64,000 nt of DNA, taken from assembly GCF_003007715.1 (NCBI RefSeq), contig NZ_PXNO01000021.1, forward strand, positions 248,001-312,000, in the 5' to 3' direction. Source of the DNA: Marinobacter shengliensis. GTDB lineage: Bacteria > Pseudomonadota > Gammaproteobacteria > Pseudomonadales > Oleiphilaceae. Under the pieces are notes generated by a model, which was not told where the DNA came from, did no database searches, and worked only from the letters and a program-made list of their open reading frames with translations. A program made the translations under genes and the position numbers. This document shows, in pieces, positions 15,989 to 24,573 of this stretch (positions are counted from its first letter, which is position 1; each line of letters opens with the position of its first letter).

Positions 15989-16726
15989 TTACTTGACCCC
16001 GAACCCTCGCTTGTTCAGGAACTCCTTCATGTGAGGCCGGAGCTTGCTGGTAAACAGCGGCTTCAGCTGCTCGGACCAGTTGGTGTCCTTGTTGCCGCCG
16101 GCACGCTCGCGGTAATAGCGCGCCATGGTGTCGTCGAAGCTGGCCACCAGTTGCTCGTCACTGGAATCGTTGTAGCTGTCTTCCTTGAGAATGGCTGCCA
16201 GGGGCAGGCGCGGCTTCACCTCCGGTTGCTGGTCCGGATAGCCAAGGCACAGGCCAAATACCGGATACACATGTTCCGGTAATTTGAGCAGATCGCTCAC
16301 TTCCTGCGGGTTGTTGCGAATACCGCCAATGTAGCAGATGCCCAGTCCTTCCGATTCAGCCGCTACCACCACATTCTGCGCAATCAGGGCGGTATCAATG
16401 CTGGCCACCAGAAGTTGCTCAGTCATGCCTCGAATCACCTCCGCACCGGCTTTCGCTGCCGATTCGGTCGCCCGCTTCATGTCGGCACAGAACACCAGGA
16501 AATCCGAGCAGGTCTCCACGTAGATTTGCCCGCCTGCCAGTTCTGCGAGTTTCCGACGGTTTTCCGGATTGACCACATGAATAATGGTGTAGGCCTGGAC
16601 ATGGTTGGAGGTGGCTGCGCATTGCCCGGCACGGATCAGGTCTTCAAACAGTTCCCGCGGAATCTTCTGATCCTTGAATTTCCGGATGGAGCGATGGGAT
16701 TTCAGGAGTTCGATGGTCGGATTCAT
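15989..16726 (-). CDS. NADPH-dependent oxidoreductase, nitroreductase family (NfsA/FRP-like)
   Basis: This 245-residue FMN flavoprotein probably reduces nitroaromatics, quinones or free flavin with NAD(P)H. It has the N-terminal HRSIRKFKDQKIP block, CAATSNHVQAYTII for FMN contact, and EGLGICYIGGIRN followed by GLCLGYPDQ, all as in NfsA/FRP. I chose the ATG at 16726, which opens with MNPTIELLKSHRS as relatives do; a longer upstream reading adds 34 unlikely residues. It is probably a single-gene unit preceded by a hairpin that ends the peroxidase transcript. Confidence 0.9.
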   Translation of the reverse strand: MNPTIELLKSHRSIRKFKDQKIPRELFEDLIRAGQCAATSNHVQAYTIIHVVNPENRRKLAELAGGQIYVETCSDFLVFCADMKRATESAAKAGAEVIRGMTEQLLVASIDTALIAQNVVVAAESEGLGICYIGGIRNNPQEVSDLLKLPEHVYPVFGLCLGYPDQQPEVKPRLPLAAILKEDSYNDSSDEQLVASFDDTMARYYRERAGGNKDTNWSEQLKPLFTSKLRPHMKEFLNKRGFGVK

Positions 16727-16833
16727 AGGGCCTCGTCTGCTGCAGGTAAAAACAGACGATAGCTTGCTTATCAGGATTGGCACAACAGGACAAAGGTGGG
16801 GATTTGTTCGTATGGTCCTGGTGCTCAACGAAA

Positions 16834-16855
16834 CAGCGCGCCCTGAGGCGCGCTG
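16834..16855 (-). terminator. Terminator-like hairpin after the di-heme peroxidase gene
   Basis: A perfect 9-bp GC-rich stem (CAGCGCGCC with GGCGCGCTG, four-base loop) is followed on the minus strand by TTTCGTT. It lies 26 nt past the peroxidase stop. A smaller 6-bp hairpin lies at 16863-16879. Confidence 0.65.
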
Positions 16856-16880
16856 CTAAAGACACCTGCCGGTCAGGTGA

Positions 16881-17930
16881 TCAAGGCACCATGTCGGTGG
16901 GGCGAGGTGTGGTGGCTGTGCTCGGCGGCATAATCGGGTAGCGGATTTCCGGAATGTTGCCAGTCAGGGTCTTGAGGAAGGCAACAATGGACTGGACTTC
17001 GCTGTCGTTCAGCTCTGTACCCAGCTGCGCAGTACCCATAACCGCAACCGCTTCCTCAAGGCTCCAGACGGCGCCAGAGTGGAAGTAGGGGGCTGTCAGC
17101 TCAATGTTCCGCAGCGGAGAGGCACGGAATACATATTCATCGGAGGCTGTCTGGGTGACCTCAAAGCGGCCGCGGTCGCCCTCAGGCAGAATGGCACCGC
17201 CCGGACGCTCGACCAAACCGAACGGGTAGTATTCCTGGCCACCGAGGTTCACACCGCTGTGACAAGCGGCGCAGCCTCTGTCCATGAACAGGGCCAGACC
17301 TTCCTTTTCTTTGTCATTCAGAGCGGCCGTGTTGCCACGCAGGTACTTGTCGAATTCAGAGTCTGGAGTGATCAACGTTGCCTCGAAAACTTCGATGGCT
17401 ACGGCCATGTTGTCGAATGTCACCGGATCATCCTGCCCCGGAAAGGCATCGCCGAAGCGTTCAACATACTCCGGCATGCTCTTCAGGGTAGAAACCACCC
17501 GCTCCGGAGTGCTGCTCATTTCCACGCCCGCCTGAACCGGGCCCTTGGCCTGCTCGGCAAGGTCTGCTGCCCGGCCATCCCAGAACTGCGCTGCGTTGAA
17601 CACCGCGTTGAATACCGTCGGGGAGTTCCGGGGGCCTTTCTGCCAGCCGTGACCAATGGACAGCGGCAGGTAATCATCTCCGCCTAAACCGACGTTGTGG
17701 CAGGTGTTACAGCTGATCAGATGGCTGGAAGACAGGCGCGGTTCGAAGAACAGCATCTTGCCCAGTTCCACCTTGGATTGGGTCAGCTCGTTGCCGTCGA
17801 TCACAGGTGGATATTTGGGAATCGGCTCGAAGGTGCTTCTGGCCCGGTCCAGCAGGTCATCTGCGGCGGCAGAACCCGCCATTACGCCCAGACTCAGAAT
17901 CAGGGCTTTGGTTAACGGACGTTTCATCAT
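16881..17930 (-). CDS. Di-heme cytochrome c peroxidase (CcpA/MauG family)
   Basis: This 349-residue periplasmic enzyme reduces hydrogen peroxide with electrons from small cytochromes or copper proteins. A signal peptide ends at GSAAA. Two c-type heme sites, CNTCH near residue 75 and CAACH near 222, mark the electron-relay and peroxidatic domains. FFEPRLSSSHLISC and SPLRNIELTAPYFHSGAVWSL, cited here as separate motifs, are family hallmarks. An AAGGAG site precedes the ATG at 17930. An FNR/Anr-like box about 100 bp upstream suggests induction at low oxygen, as known for Pseudomonas ccpA. Confidence 0.93.
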   Translation of the reverse strand: MMKRPLTKALILSLGVMAGSAAADDLLDRARSTFEPIPKYPPVIDGNELTQSKVELGKMLFFEPRLSSSHLISCNTCHNVGLGGDDYLPLSIGHGWQKGPRNSPTVFNAVFNAAQFWDGRAADLAEQAKGPVQAGVEMSSTPERVVSTLKSMPEYVERFGDAFPGQDDPVTFDNMAVAIEVFEATLITPDSEFDKYLRGNTAALNDKEKEGLALFMDRGCAACHSGVNLGGQEYYPFGLVERPGGAILPEGDRGRFEVTQTASDEYVFRASPLRNIELTAPYFHSGAVWSLEEAVAVMGTAQLGTELNDSEVQSIVAFLKTLTGNIPEIRYPIMPPSTATTPRPTDMVP

Positions 17931-18028
17931 GGTTCACTCTCCTTATGAGACAGGTCTGGTCTCTCTGAACCAAAGTTAACAAACGCACCGGGAACTTCAC
18001 GGAAAACCGGTCAGAGTTGGCGTCATAA

Positions 18029-18042
18029 TTGATGTCTGTCAA
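18029..18042. promoter_or_regulatory. FNR/Anr-like box
   Basis: TTGATGTCTGTCAA matches the FNR consensus TTGAT-N4-ATCAA at nine of ten defined bases. It sits 99 nt upstream of the di-heme peroxidase and 137 nt from the divergent rhodanese gene, so it could act on either one. Confidence 0.6.
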
Positions 18043-18178
18043 TTTTCACTTTTTGTCGGGGATATTCAGGGTTAGCTGCGACATTTCGCCGCTGAACGAA
18101 GCGGTTTGGCGGGTGTCAAATGATCAGTTATATCGTTATGCTCAAAGATAAAGTCCAGATCCAAAACAGGAGATTGCC

Positions 18179-18724
18179 ATGAAATCGTTACTCGTGATGT
18201 TGCTGTTCAGTTTTGTCCTGGTGACAACGGCCCAGGCAGAGGAAGCGCTGTCAGTCACGCCACAGGAAACCCACGACATGGTCCAGGAGCAGGGCGATCA
18301 GGTGTTGTTCATTGACGTGCGGGACCCGGTGGAAATCATGTTCATCGGCTTTACCGATGCGGTGGACCTGAACATTCCGTTCCAGGTGGTGGACCGCACC
18401 CGGTTCAACGAAGACAAAGCCGTCTTCGCCATGGATATCAACGAAAATTTTGTTGCCGAGGTGGATGCCGCGCTGGCTGAAAAGGGGCTGGACCGGAATG
18501 CGTTAATCATCACCATGTGTCGTTCCGGCTCTGCGCGAGGAAAGCCCAGTGCCGAGTATCTGATGGAGCGTGGATTCAGCAACGTGAAGTACGTGGACCA
18601 CGGCTTCCAGGGTGACTCTCTGAAAGAAGGCCCCCAGAAGGGCATGCGGCTGCAGAACGGTTGGCAGAACTCCGGTATGCCCTGGACCACCAAGGCAAAC
18701 CCCGAAAAAATCTATCGTCCTTGA
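18179..18724 (+). CDS. Exported rhodanese-domain protein
   Basis: This 181-residue protein is predicted to be periplasmic. A signal peptide ends at TAQA near residue 20. A single rhodanese domain follows, with the active-site loop CRSGSARGK near residue 120, so the persulfide-carrying Cys is present. LFIDVRDPVEIMFIGF is the usual CH2A-type block. It might move sulfane sulfur or act on a thiosulfate-like donor outside the cytoplasm. It converges with a periplasmic DsrE-like gene across a shared hairpin, which suggests a related sulfur role, though nothing in the sequence proves it. Confidence 0.85.
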   Translation: MKSLLVMLLFSFVLVTTAQAEEALSVTPQETHDMVQEQGDQVLFIDVRDPVEIMFIGFTDAVDLNIPFQVVDRTRFNEDKAVFAMDINENFVAEVDAALAEKGLDRNALIITMCRSGSARGKPSAEYLMERGFSNVKYVDHGFQGDSLKEGPQKGMRLQNGWQNSGMPWTTKANPEKIYRP

Positions 18725-18727
18725 TTA

Positions 18728-18757
18728 TTCGGGTGCCTGCCGCGGAAGGCACCCGAA
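18728..18757. terminator. Bidirectional hairpin between rhodanese and DsrE-like genes
   Basis: An 11-bp perfect inverted repeat with an eight-base loop lies between the two convergent stop codons and probably ends both transcripts. Confidence 0.65.
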
Positions 18758-18769
18758 GTCCTTGTCATT

Positions 18770-19222
18770 TCAGAACGTGAAGACACGCATATTGCGATTC
18801 AGCATCTGGTCGGCCATCTGCGGCGGCATGGCGACACCAACACCGTCAATCAGGTCGTCTTTGCTGTTGTCGTTGTTCGGCAAGTAGAGAGCACAAACGC
18901 TGGCGGTACCACCCGCTTTCAGCAGGCCGCGCAGCATTTGCCCAGGCGTCACGTTGCGCGGTGCCAGAGCTTCACCCTCATAGGATTTCAGGGCCAGGTC
19001 TCCGGCCTCATCACACAGCAGCACGTTAACCTTGGCGCCTTTTTCCGCCATGGTATTGGCCAGCACCATGGCCATGCCCTGGGTCTGGAGGGAGTCGCTG
19101 GACAGAATCACCAGAACTTCTTCTACGGCGCTGCCTTTGTTTCCGTGGCTGGCGGCCATCGCGTGCATCGGTGCCAGTGTCACCAGAACGGCCAGGGTGA
19201 AAAGTTTGAGAATATTGGTCAT
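18770..19222 (-). CDS. Exported DsrE/DsrF-like protein
   Basis: This 150-residue protein has a DsrE/F-like fold. The ATG at 19222 follows AGGAG and gives a signal peptide ending at AMAA. The mature part contains VLVILSSDSLQTQGMAMVLA and KVNVLLCDEAGDLAL, the typical alpha/beta repeat with a Cys, and a second Cys in SVCALYLPN. DsrE-like proteins carry or sense sulfane sulfur on cysteines; exported forms are less common. It converges on the exported rhodanese gene. The function is unproven. Confidence 0.82.
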   Translation of the reverse strand: MTNILKLFTLAVLVTLAPMHAMAASHGNKGSAVEEVLVILSSDSLQTQGMAMVLANTMAEKGAKVNVLLCDEAGDLALKSYEGEALAPRNVTPGQMLRGLLKAGGTASVCALYLPNNDNSKDDLIDGVGVAMPPQMADQMLNRNMRVFTF

Positions 19223-19320
19223 TGGTTGAGCTCCTTGAGTGAGGTTTTCACCGCTCAATATAGAGCTTCGTAGGTATAGGGTCAGTGACATTGTCACTGT
19301 CCTGCTGACTCAAACAGGGG

Positions 19321-20424
19321 TCAGCTTTCGTCAATGCTCAGCAGGTCGCTGGGCAATTGCAGGCCACCGCTGGCCAGGCGAATCTTGACTTCCAGGTTGT
19401 GCCTGGAGTTGGCGTTGCTGAGAGCCTCTTCCCGGGTAATCCTACCCGCGTTGTAGAGTTCGAGAATGGCCTGATCGAAGGTTTTCATGCCCTGTTCGCC
19501 GCCCCGAGTCATGATGTCGGCAATCCCATCTATCTCACCCTTGGAGATCAAATCCCGAATGTAGGGGCTGGCAAGCATCACTTCCACGGCCACCACCCGT
19601 TTGCCGTCTTTGCCCTTCAGCAGACGCTGGGCCACCACCGCTTTCAAGTGCATGCTCATATCCATGAACAGCTCCTTGTGGGCGTGTTCGGGAAAGAAGT
19701 TTACAATCCGGCGCATGGTATGGTCCACGTTGCTGGCGTGCAGGGTTGAGATGCACAGGTGGCCGGTTTCCGCATAGGTGAGCGCATGCTTCATGGTGTC
19801 TCGGTCGCGGATCTCGCCGATCATGATCACATCGGGCGCTTCCCGCATGGCCCGGCGCAACGCTTCGTTATAGGAGCGGGTGTCTACCCCCACCTCCCGC
19901 TGGTTAACCACACTTTTCCTGTGGTTGTGGGTGTATTCGATGGGGTCTTCCACCGTCAGAATGTGGCCAGACTGTTTGCCGTTGCGGTGGTCAATCATCG
20001 AGGCCAGGGTGGTGGATTTGCCGGAGCCGGTGGAGCCCACCACCAGTATCAATCCACGGGGTTCCATGATCAGCTCTTTCAGCACCGCTGGCAGGCCAAG
20101 ACTCTCAATGGAGGGAATGTCGTTGCGCAGATGGCGCACCACCATACTGACTTCGCCGCGCTGCCAGAACACATTCACCCGGAAGCGTCCAACCTCGTTC
20201 ACCCCGACCGCCATGTCCAGTTCCAGGTTCTTCTCGAACTCGGCCCGCTGCTTGTCGTTCATCACCGAATAGGCCAGTTGCCGGACCGCGCCAGAGGCCA
20301 GGGGGTTCTGGGTGATTGGGCCGGTTTTCCCCTCAACCTTCATCATCACCGGTGAACCGGTAGAAAATAAAAGGTCAGAGGCGCCCTTGTCGGCCATGAC
20401 TTTCAGGTAGGCGGGCAGTTCCAT
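19321..20424 (-). CDS. pilU: Type IV pilus retraction-type ATPase PilU
   Basis: This 367-residue cytoplasmic hexameric ATPase of the PilT/PilU group works with PilT in pilus depolymerisation and twitching. The ATG at 20424 follows GAGGAG. It has an N-terminal PAS-like region (LPAYLKVMADKGASDLLFSTG), Walker A GSTGSGKST near residue 128, an Asp box, Walker B MIGEIRD, and the His box TGHLCISTLHASN. The diverged C-terminus ending in LPSDLLSIDES fits PilU better than PilT. Unusually for PilU, pilT is not beside it; the neighbour is a divergent sulfatase. Confidence 0.9.
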   Translation of the reverse strand: MELPAYLKVMADKGASDLLFSTGSPVMMKVEGKTGPITQNPLASGAVRQLAYSVMNDKQRAEFEKNLELDMAVGVNEVGRFRVNVFWQRGEVSMVVRHLRNDIPSIESLGLPAVLKELIMEPRGLILVVGSTGSGKSTTLASMIDHRNGKQSGHILTVEDPIEYTHNHRKSVVNQREVGVDTRSYNEALRRAMREAPDVIMIGEIRDRDTMKHALTYAETGHLCISTLHASNVDHTMRRIVNFFPEHAHKELFMDMSMHLKAVVAQRLLKGKDGKRVVAVEVMLASPYIRDLISKGEIDGIADIMTRGGEQGMKTFDQAILELYNAGRITREEALSNANSRHNLEVKIRLASGGLQLPSDLLSIDES

Positions 20425-20613
20425 GAAGACTCCTCGTGCAAGGCGGACGAATATCACCATTATGTATTGTAGTCGGGTATTTTGCGTCTCAGAGAATGTT
20501 GCGCATTTATGACAACGCCTGCGCATACGGGATAACCCCTGCCCACAAACCCTCAGCAGAATGGTGTTGACCACACACTGGTGGCACAACAACGAACTGA
20601 TTGAGGGCATAGC

Positions 20614-22302
20614 ATGTACAAAAACAACACGCTGCTTCGTCGGTTGGGGCTGGCCATGGGGTTGGTGGCAGCGTCTACGCTGGCATCGGCCAACCAGGCT
20701 GAAAAACCCAACTTCCTGCTGATTATCGCCGATGACCTGGGCTATTCAGACATCGGCGCGTTCGGGGGCGAGATTGAAACCCCGAGCCTGGATGCCCTGG
20801 CCAATGAAGGCATCCGGATGACCAACTTCCACACCGCTCCCACCTGTTCCCCGACCCGGTCCATGCTGTTTTCCGGCACCGATAACCACCGCGCCGGTAT
20901 CGGCAACATGGCCGAGCTGCTGACGCCGGAACAGAAAGGGCAGCCAGGCTACGAGGGCCACCTGAATGATCTGGTGGTGACTCTGCCTGAGGTACTGCGG
21001 GATAACGGGTACCACACATCCACCACCGGTAAATGGCATCTTGGCCGGACTGAGGCGCTGAGCCCCAATGCGCGTGGGTTCGACGAATCCTGGGTGCTGG
21101 TGCAGGGTGGCGCCAGCCACTTTGATGATGGCCGGGCGATTATCGGTGTCGATCCGAAAGCTATCTACCTGGAGAACGGCAAGCAGGTAGAAGTGCCCAA
21201 GGGCTTCTTCTCTTCCGACTTCTACGCCGACAAGGCCATCGAGTACGTTAACGCGGCCGGCGACAAACCGTTCTTCCACGTGCTCTCGTTCACAGCACCC
21301 CATTGGCCACTGCAGGCGCCGGATTCCTACATCAAGAAATACGAGGGTCGTTACGACGAAGGCTATGAAGCCATTCGCCAGCAGCGTCTGGGCAAGATGA
21401 AAGACATGGGGCTGGTTGGGCATGAACTGGCGGCCAACGTCCCTTTTGACCAGCTGCCGACCTGGGATGAGCTGACCGATGAGCAGCGCAGGATCGAAGC
21501 CCGAAAGATGGAAATCTACGCCGCCATGGTGGACAACATGGACGAGAACATCGGCCGGGTTATCGCCCATCTGGAAAAGGCGGGCAAGCTCGACAATACC
21601 GTGGTCATGTTCATGTCCGATAACGGTGCTGACGGCAACAGCCCGGAAGTGCTGCCCCGCAACAAGGAATGGATTGCTGCTGAGTACGACAACAGCTTCG
21701 AGAACATGGGCCGTCGTGACTCTTACATCTGGTATGGCGCCCAGTGGGGACAGGTAAGTGCCACGCCCTGGCCGATGTGGAAAGGCTACCCAACCCAGGG
21801 TGGTTTTCTGGTGCCGGCTATCCTCAGCCTGCCGGGCAAAGACGCCAACGGTGAAATCAACCACGAGTTTTTCCATGTGATGGACATCATGCCAACGTTC
21901 CTGGAACTGGCGGGTATTGATGTTCCTACCAGCCCTTACAAAGGCCGGGAAGTGTTCGAGGTTCAAGGCATTTCGATGGTGCCCGGCCTGAACGGCAAGG
22001 CTCCGGAAAACCGGGTTGTTGGATGGGAACTCTATGGCCGTTCCGCGGTGCGCATGGGTGACTGGAAAATTCGACTGATGGAGCCACCTTATGGCCCGGG
22101 CGAATGGCAGCTTTTTAATCTGGCTGTTGATCCTACTGAAACCACGGACCTGGCCAGCAAGGAACCTGAAAAGCTGAAACAACTGCTGGCTGAGTGGGAC
22201 AAGTACGTCAAGCGCAATGGCGTGATCGCAGCTGACCCTGCCGACATGCGGAGAGTTGGATACAGCTTCACCACCTGCCTGTACGGCAAGTGTGTTGAGT
22301 AA
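20614..22302 (+). CDS. Arylsulfatase (sulfatase family), exported
   Basis: This 562-residue enzyme hydrolyses sulfate esters. A signal peptide ends near ASANQA. The N-terminal DDLGYSDIGAFGG block binds the metal, and CSPTRSMLFSG at about residue 80 is the sulfatase signature whose Cys becomes formylglycine. GKWHLG lies around residue 140 and FMSDNGADG near 330. Formylglycine formation needs a separate maturation enzyme, which is not in the window. The porin-like gene starts 33 nt downstream with a shared terminator, so the two probably form an operon for use of a sulfated compound. Confidence 0.93.
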   Translation: MYKNNTLLRRLGLAMGLVAASTLASANQAEKPNFLLIIADDLGYSDIGAFGGEIETPSLDALANEGIRMTNFHTAPTCSPTRSMLFSGTDNHRAGIGNMAELLTPEQKGQPGYEGHLNDLVVTLPEVLRDNGYHTSTTGKWHLGRTEALSPNARGFDESWVLVQGGASHFDDGRAIIGVDPKAIYLENGKQVEVPKGFFSSDFYADKAIEYVNAAGDKPFFHVLSFTAPHWPLQAPDSYIKKYEGRYDEGYEAIRQQRLGKMKDMGLVGHELAANVPFDQLPTWDELTDEQRRIEARKMEIYAAMVDNMDENIGRVIAHLEKAGKLDNTVVMFMSDNGADGNSPEVLPRNKEWIAAEYDNSFENMGRRDSYIWYGAQWGQVSATPWPMWKGYPTQGGFLVPAILSLPGKDANGEINHEFFHVMDIMPTFLELAGIDVPTSPYKGREVFEVQGISMVPGLNGKAPENRVVGWELYGRSAVRMGDWKIRLMEPPYGPGEWQLFNLAVDPTETTDLASKEPEKLKQLLAEWDKYVKRNGVIAADPADMRRVGYSFTTCLYGKCVE

Positions 22303-22335
22303 CCCGACCCCATGTCAGAAAACAGGAGATACGCC

Positions 22336-23364
22336 ATGAAACTGAAACAGACACTTCTTGCGGCTGCGATATGCGCAGTCGCCGCCACCCCGGCCCTCGC
22401 GGTCGAGCTGGATAAACCGAACTTCTACGGAAACCTGAATGCCGGTGCCCTGAAGATCGAAGGAAAAGACGCGGAAGCAGAAGCGTTTGAACTTGAACTC
22501 GGGGTGCAAGGCAAAGCGGCCATCGATCAAGGCCTGAACCTGAACTACGCCGTTGAGGTGGACCTTGCCTGGGCCGCCAACAGTGCCGATGACCCCACCA
22601 CCGGCCGGGACGGTGAAGCCGATGTGCATGTGAAAGAGGCCAAATTCTGGCTGCCGACCCGTTATGGCCTGTTCGTGGCGGCGCCCCGGGGTACCAGTGG
22701 CCAGTGGGTAGAAATCTACGGGCCAATCAACCACTACGAATACAACGTGTCCCGGGCGGACCCACGGCCCGATGGTATCTTCGCCCAGCCGGATCGGACC
22801 TCCGGTACCTTTGCCTATCACACCCCATGGTTTATGAAGACCAAGCTGGTGTTTGCAGCCATCACCCTGAATGACAGCAACGGCAAAGATGCCGATGGTC
22901 GCTCGGTGCGGCTGGTGCACAAGGGCGACAACCTCGGATTTGCCATCGGCACCACTCAATTGGTGCAAGAGCAACTGCCGCCGTTTGCCACGGATGATTA
23001 CCTGATCACCGCGGCTGGTCTGAGCTATCAGCTGGGTGGCCTGGCCCTGGGTGCGGTCTGGGAAAACAACCGCAATTCCCCATACCCCCTGGATCCGCAA
23101 GGCAAGGCCGATTTTGATTCCTACGGTGTCTCCGCCCAGTACATCACCGAAGGCGGTGCTGGCATAGCGGTGGGCTACAAGGAAAAGGATCACGATTACT
23201 CGGCGGCGGACAACTCCGTTTACACCCTGAAGCTCGAGCAGCGAATCACCCCTCAGGTGAAGGTATGGGCAGAAACCGGCCAATACGATAAGCCGGTTGT
23301 CAGCCCGCAAGGGGCGCTCGTGACCGATACCAACTACGCCGTTGGCTTTAACCTAACCTTCTGA
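22336..23364 (+). CDS. Porin-like outer-membrane beta-barrel protein
   Basis: This 342-residue protein has a signal peptide ending at PALA and a mature region of alternating hydrophobic and polar residues rich in Gly, Tyr and aromatic girdle residues. It ends in a phenylalanine (FNLTF), the usual signal for outer-membrane insertion. Segments such as FYGNLNAGALKIEG and ISPQVKVWAETGQYD-like repeats resemble general porins. I chose the ATG at 22336 because AGGAGATACGCC precedes it. It follows the sulfatase at 33 nt and likely admits the sulfatase substrate or product. No closer family could be recognised. Confidence 0.8.
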   Translation: MKLKQTLLAAAICAVAATPALAVELDKPNFYGNLNAGALKIEGKDAEAEAFELELGVQGKAAIDQGLNLNYAVEVDLAWAANSADDPTTGRDGEADVHVKEAKFWLPTRYGLFVAAPRGTSGQWVEIYGPINHYEYNVSRADPRPDGIFAQPDRTSGTFAYHTPWFMKTKLVFAAITLNDSNGKDADGRSVRLVHKGDNLGFAIGTTQLVQEQLPPFATDDYLITAAGLSYQLGGLALGAVWENNRNSPYPLDPQGKADFDSYGVSAQYITEGGAGIAVGYKEKDHDYSAADNSVYTLKLEQRITPQVKVWAETGQYDKPVVSPQGALVTDTNYAVGFNLTF

Positions 23365-23379
23365 CTCTGAAAGCGTCTT

Positions 23380-23424
23380 GCCCGGGGAGATTCGGCATTA
23401 AACCGAATCGAGCCGGGCCTTTTT
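23380..23424 (+). terminator. Rho-independent terminator of the sulfatase-porin operon
   Basis: A long stem (GCCCGG, GATTCGG paired with CCGAATC, CCGGGC) ends in CTTTTT. Its right arm lies inside the last eight codons of the convergent AraC-family gene, so terminator and coding sequence share bases. Confidence 0.88.
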
Positions 23425-24387
23425 ACTGACCACAACCCGGGATGCACGGCACTGCCGCAGGGTTTCCGAAGGCAGCTCGCCAAAGGCTTCGTGGTACTGG
23501 CGGGTAAAGTGGCTCAGGTGGTTGAATCCGTAGGAAAACGCCGCGTCGCCGATATTGATGTCGGGGCTGGTTCGGAGTAACTCCCGAACGCCTTTGAGTT
23601 TGTGGCACAGAATAAACTTTGCCGGCGTGGTGTGGAGGTAGGTACGAAACCCGGATTCCAGGGACCGACGGCTAGCGCCGGTGATCCGCAGCAGGTCGCA
23701 CACCGAGATGGGGTCACGAATATGCGCCAGTATCCATTCCGTTGCCAAACGAATCCGGCCAGGAAGGATCGACGGGTTTTCCAGACCCTCCCGATGCAAC
23801 TGGTTGGCAAACTGGGCCAGTAGCAAACCTTCCCACTGGGACTGAACCGCCGGGTCGATCCGCCCCAGACAGATTTCGTGTTGTTGCGCCAGGCAGGTAA
23901 TGGCGTTTCTCAACACCAGGGCGTCTTGATGATTACCGGGGATAAAGGCGTTGGTTTCCCTGAGAAAGCTGAGGTCCGGAACACCCAGGGTGTCGATCAG
24001 TTTCTGGCGCGCCAGGCTCATCACCACGGCCCGGGTGCCTTTTTCCCAGACCAGGTCTGCCTGCTTGCCCGGTGCCGTCAACACCAGGCTGTCGGCTGGC
24101 ACGTTGGTATCCAGGGATTTGCAATAGATGTTGCCGGACAGCACCAGAACCGCGTGAAAGGTCTGCTGGGTTTCGGACTGAATGTGAACCTTCTCGGACC
24201 ACATGGCGCCGAACAGCGAGCTGCTGCCCACGGGCTGTAAGGTTAGCAGGTTCTCGGCCCGGCCGCTGTGAGACAGAGGGGTAACCTCGCGGTCTTCAAT
24301 GTGGGCATTGATAAAGGCCTTTGCCTCCTCAAAATCGGGAGAGCGCACACCCACGTTGTATCGGAATGGAACCTGTTTTTCGTTCAT
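23398..24387 (-). CDS. AraC-family transcriptional regulator
   Basis: This 329-residue regulator has an N-terminal AraC-type ligand domain at about 30-200, containing HSGRAENLLTLQPVG and LVLTAPGKQADLVWE, and a C-terminal two-helix-turn-helix domain at about 225-320. In the latter, DLLRITGASRRSLESGFRTY and DAAFSYGFNHLSHFTRQYHEAFG, cited as separate motifs, are typical. Its 3' end overlaps the porin terminator. It could control the sulfatase operon or the divergent cytochrome gene, but no binding site could be identified. Confidence 0.9.
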   Translation of the reverse strand: MNEKQVPFRYNVGVRSPDFEEAKAFINAHIEDREVTPLSHSGRAENLLTLQPVGSSSLFGAMWSEKVHIQSETQQTFHAVLVLSGNIYCKSLDTNVPADSLVLTAPGKQADLVWEKGTRAVVMSLARQKLIDTLGVPDLSFLRETNAFIPGNHQDALVLRNAITCLAQQHEICLGRIDPAVQSQWEGLLLAQFANQLHREGLENPSILPGRIRLATEWILAHIRDPISVCDLLRITGASRRSLESGFRTYLHTTPAKFILCHKLKGVRELLRTSPDINIGDAAFSYGFNHLSHFTRQYHEAFGELPSETLRQCRASRVVVSKKARLDSV

Positions 24388-24573
24388 GGCGGAGTCGTTG
24401 TTTTTGTGTGTTCAGCCAACGGGATCTTAGCGATCTTTATCATAGATCAAGCAAGCGGCAGGCCACATCCCGAAAGTTGGGCCAGCCTTTGCAAGTCGTG
24501 GGCTTACAGGGGTGGTCGCAGGATATTCCGGGAATTCGGGTTTATGATCTGGTGAAATGGGTGCTGAAGTAAC

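Noticed and set aside
24437-24450. FNR-like sequence between the AraC gene and the octaheme cytochrome gene
   Set aside because: Only one half-site (ATCAA) is intact; the other half is too weak.
24450-24465. Sigma54-like sequence TGGCCTGCCGCTTGCT on the minus strand before the AraC-family gene
   Set aside because: Spacing is right, but only TGGC and TTGC are matched. One or two such matches are expected by chance in a window this size, and AraC regulators rarely use sigma54.
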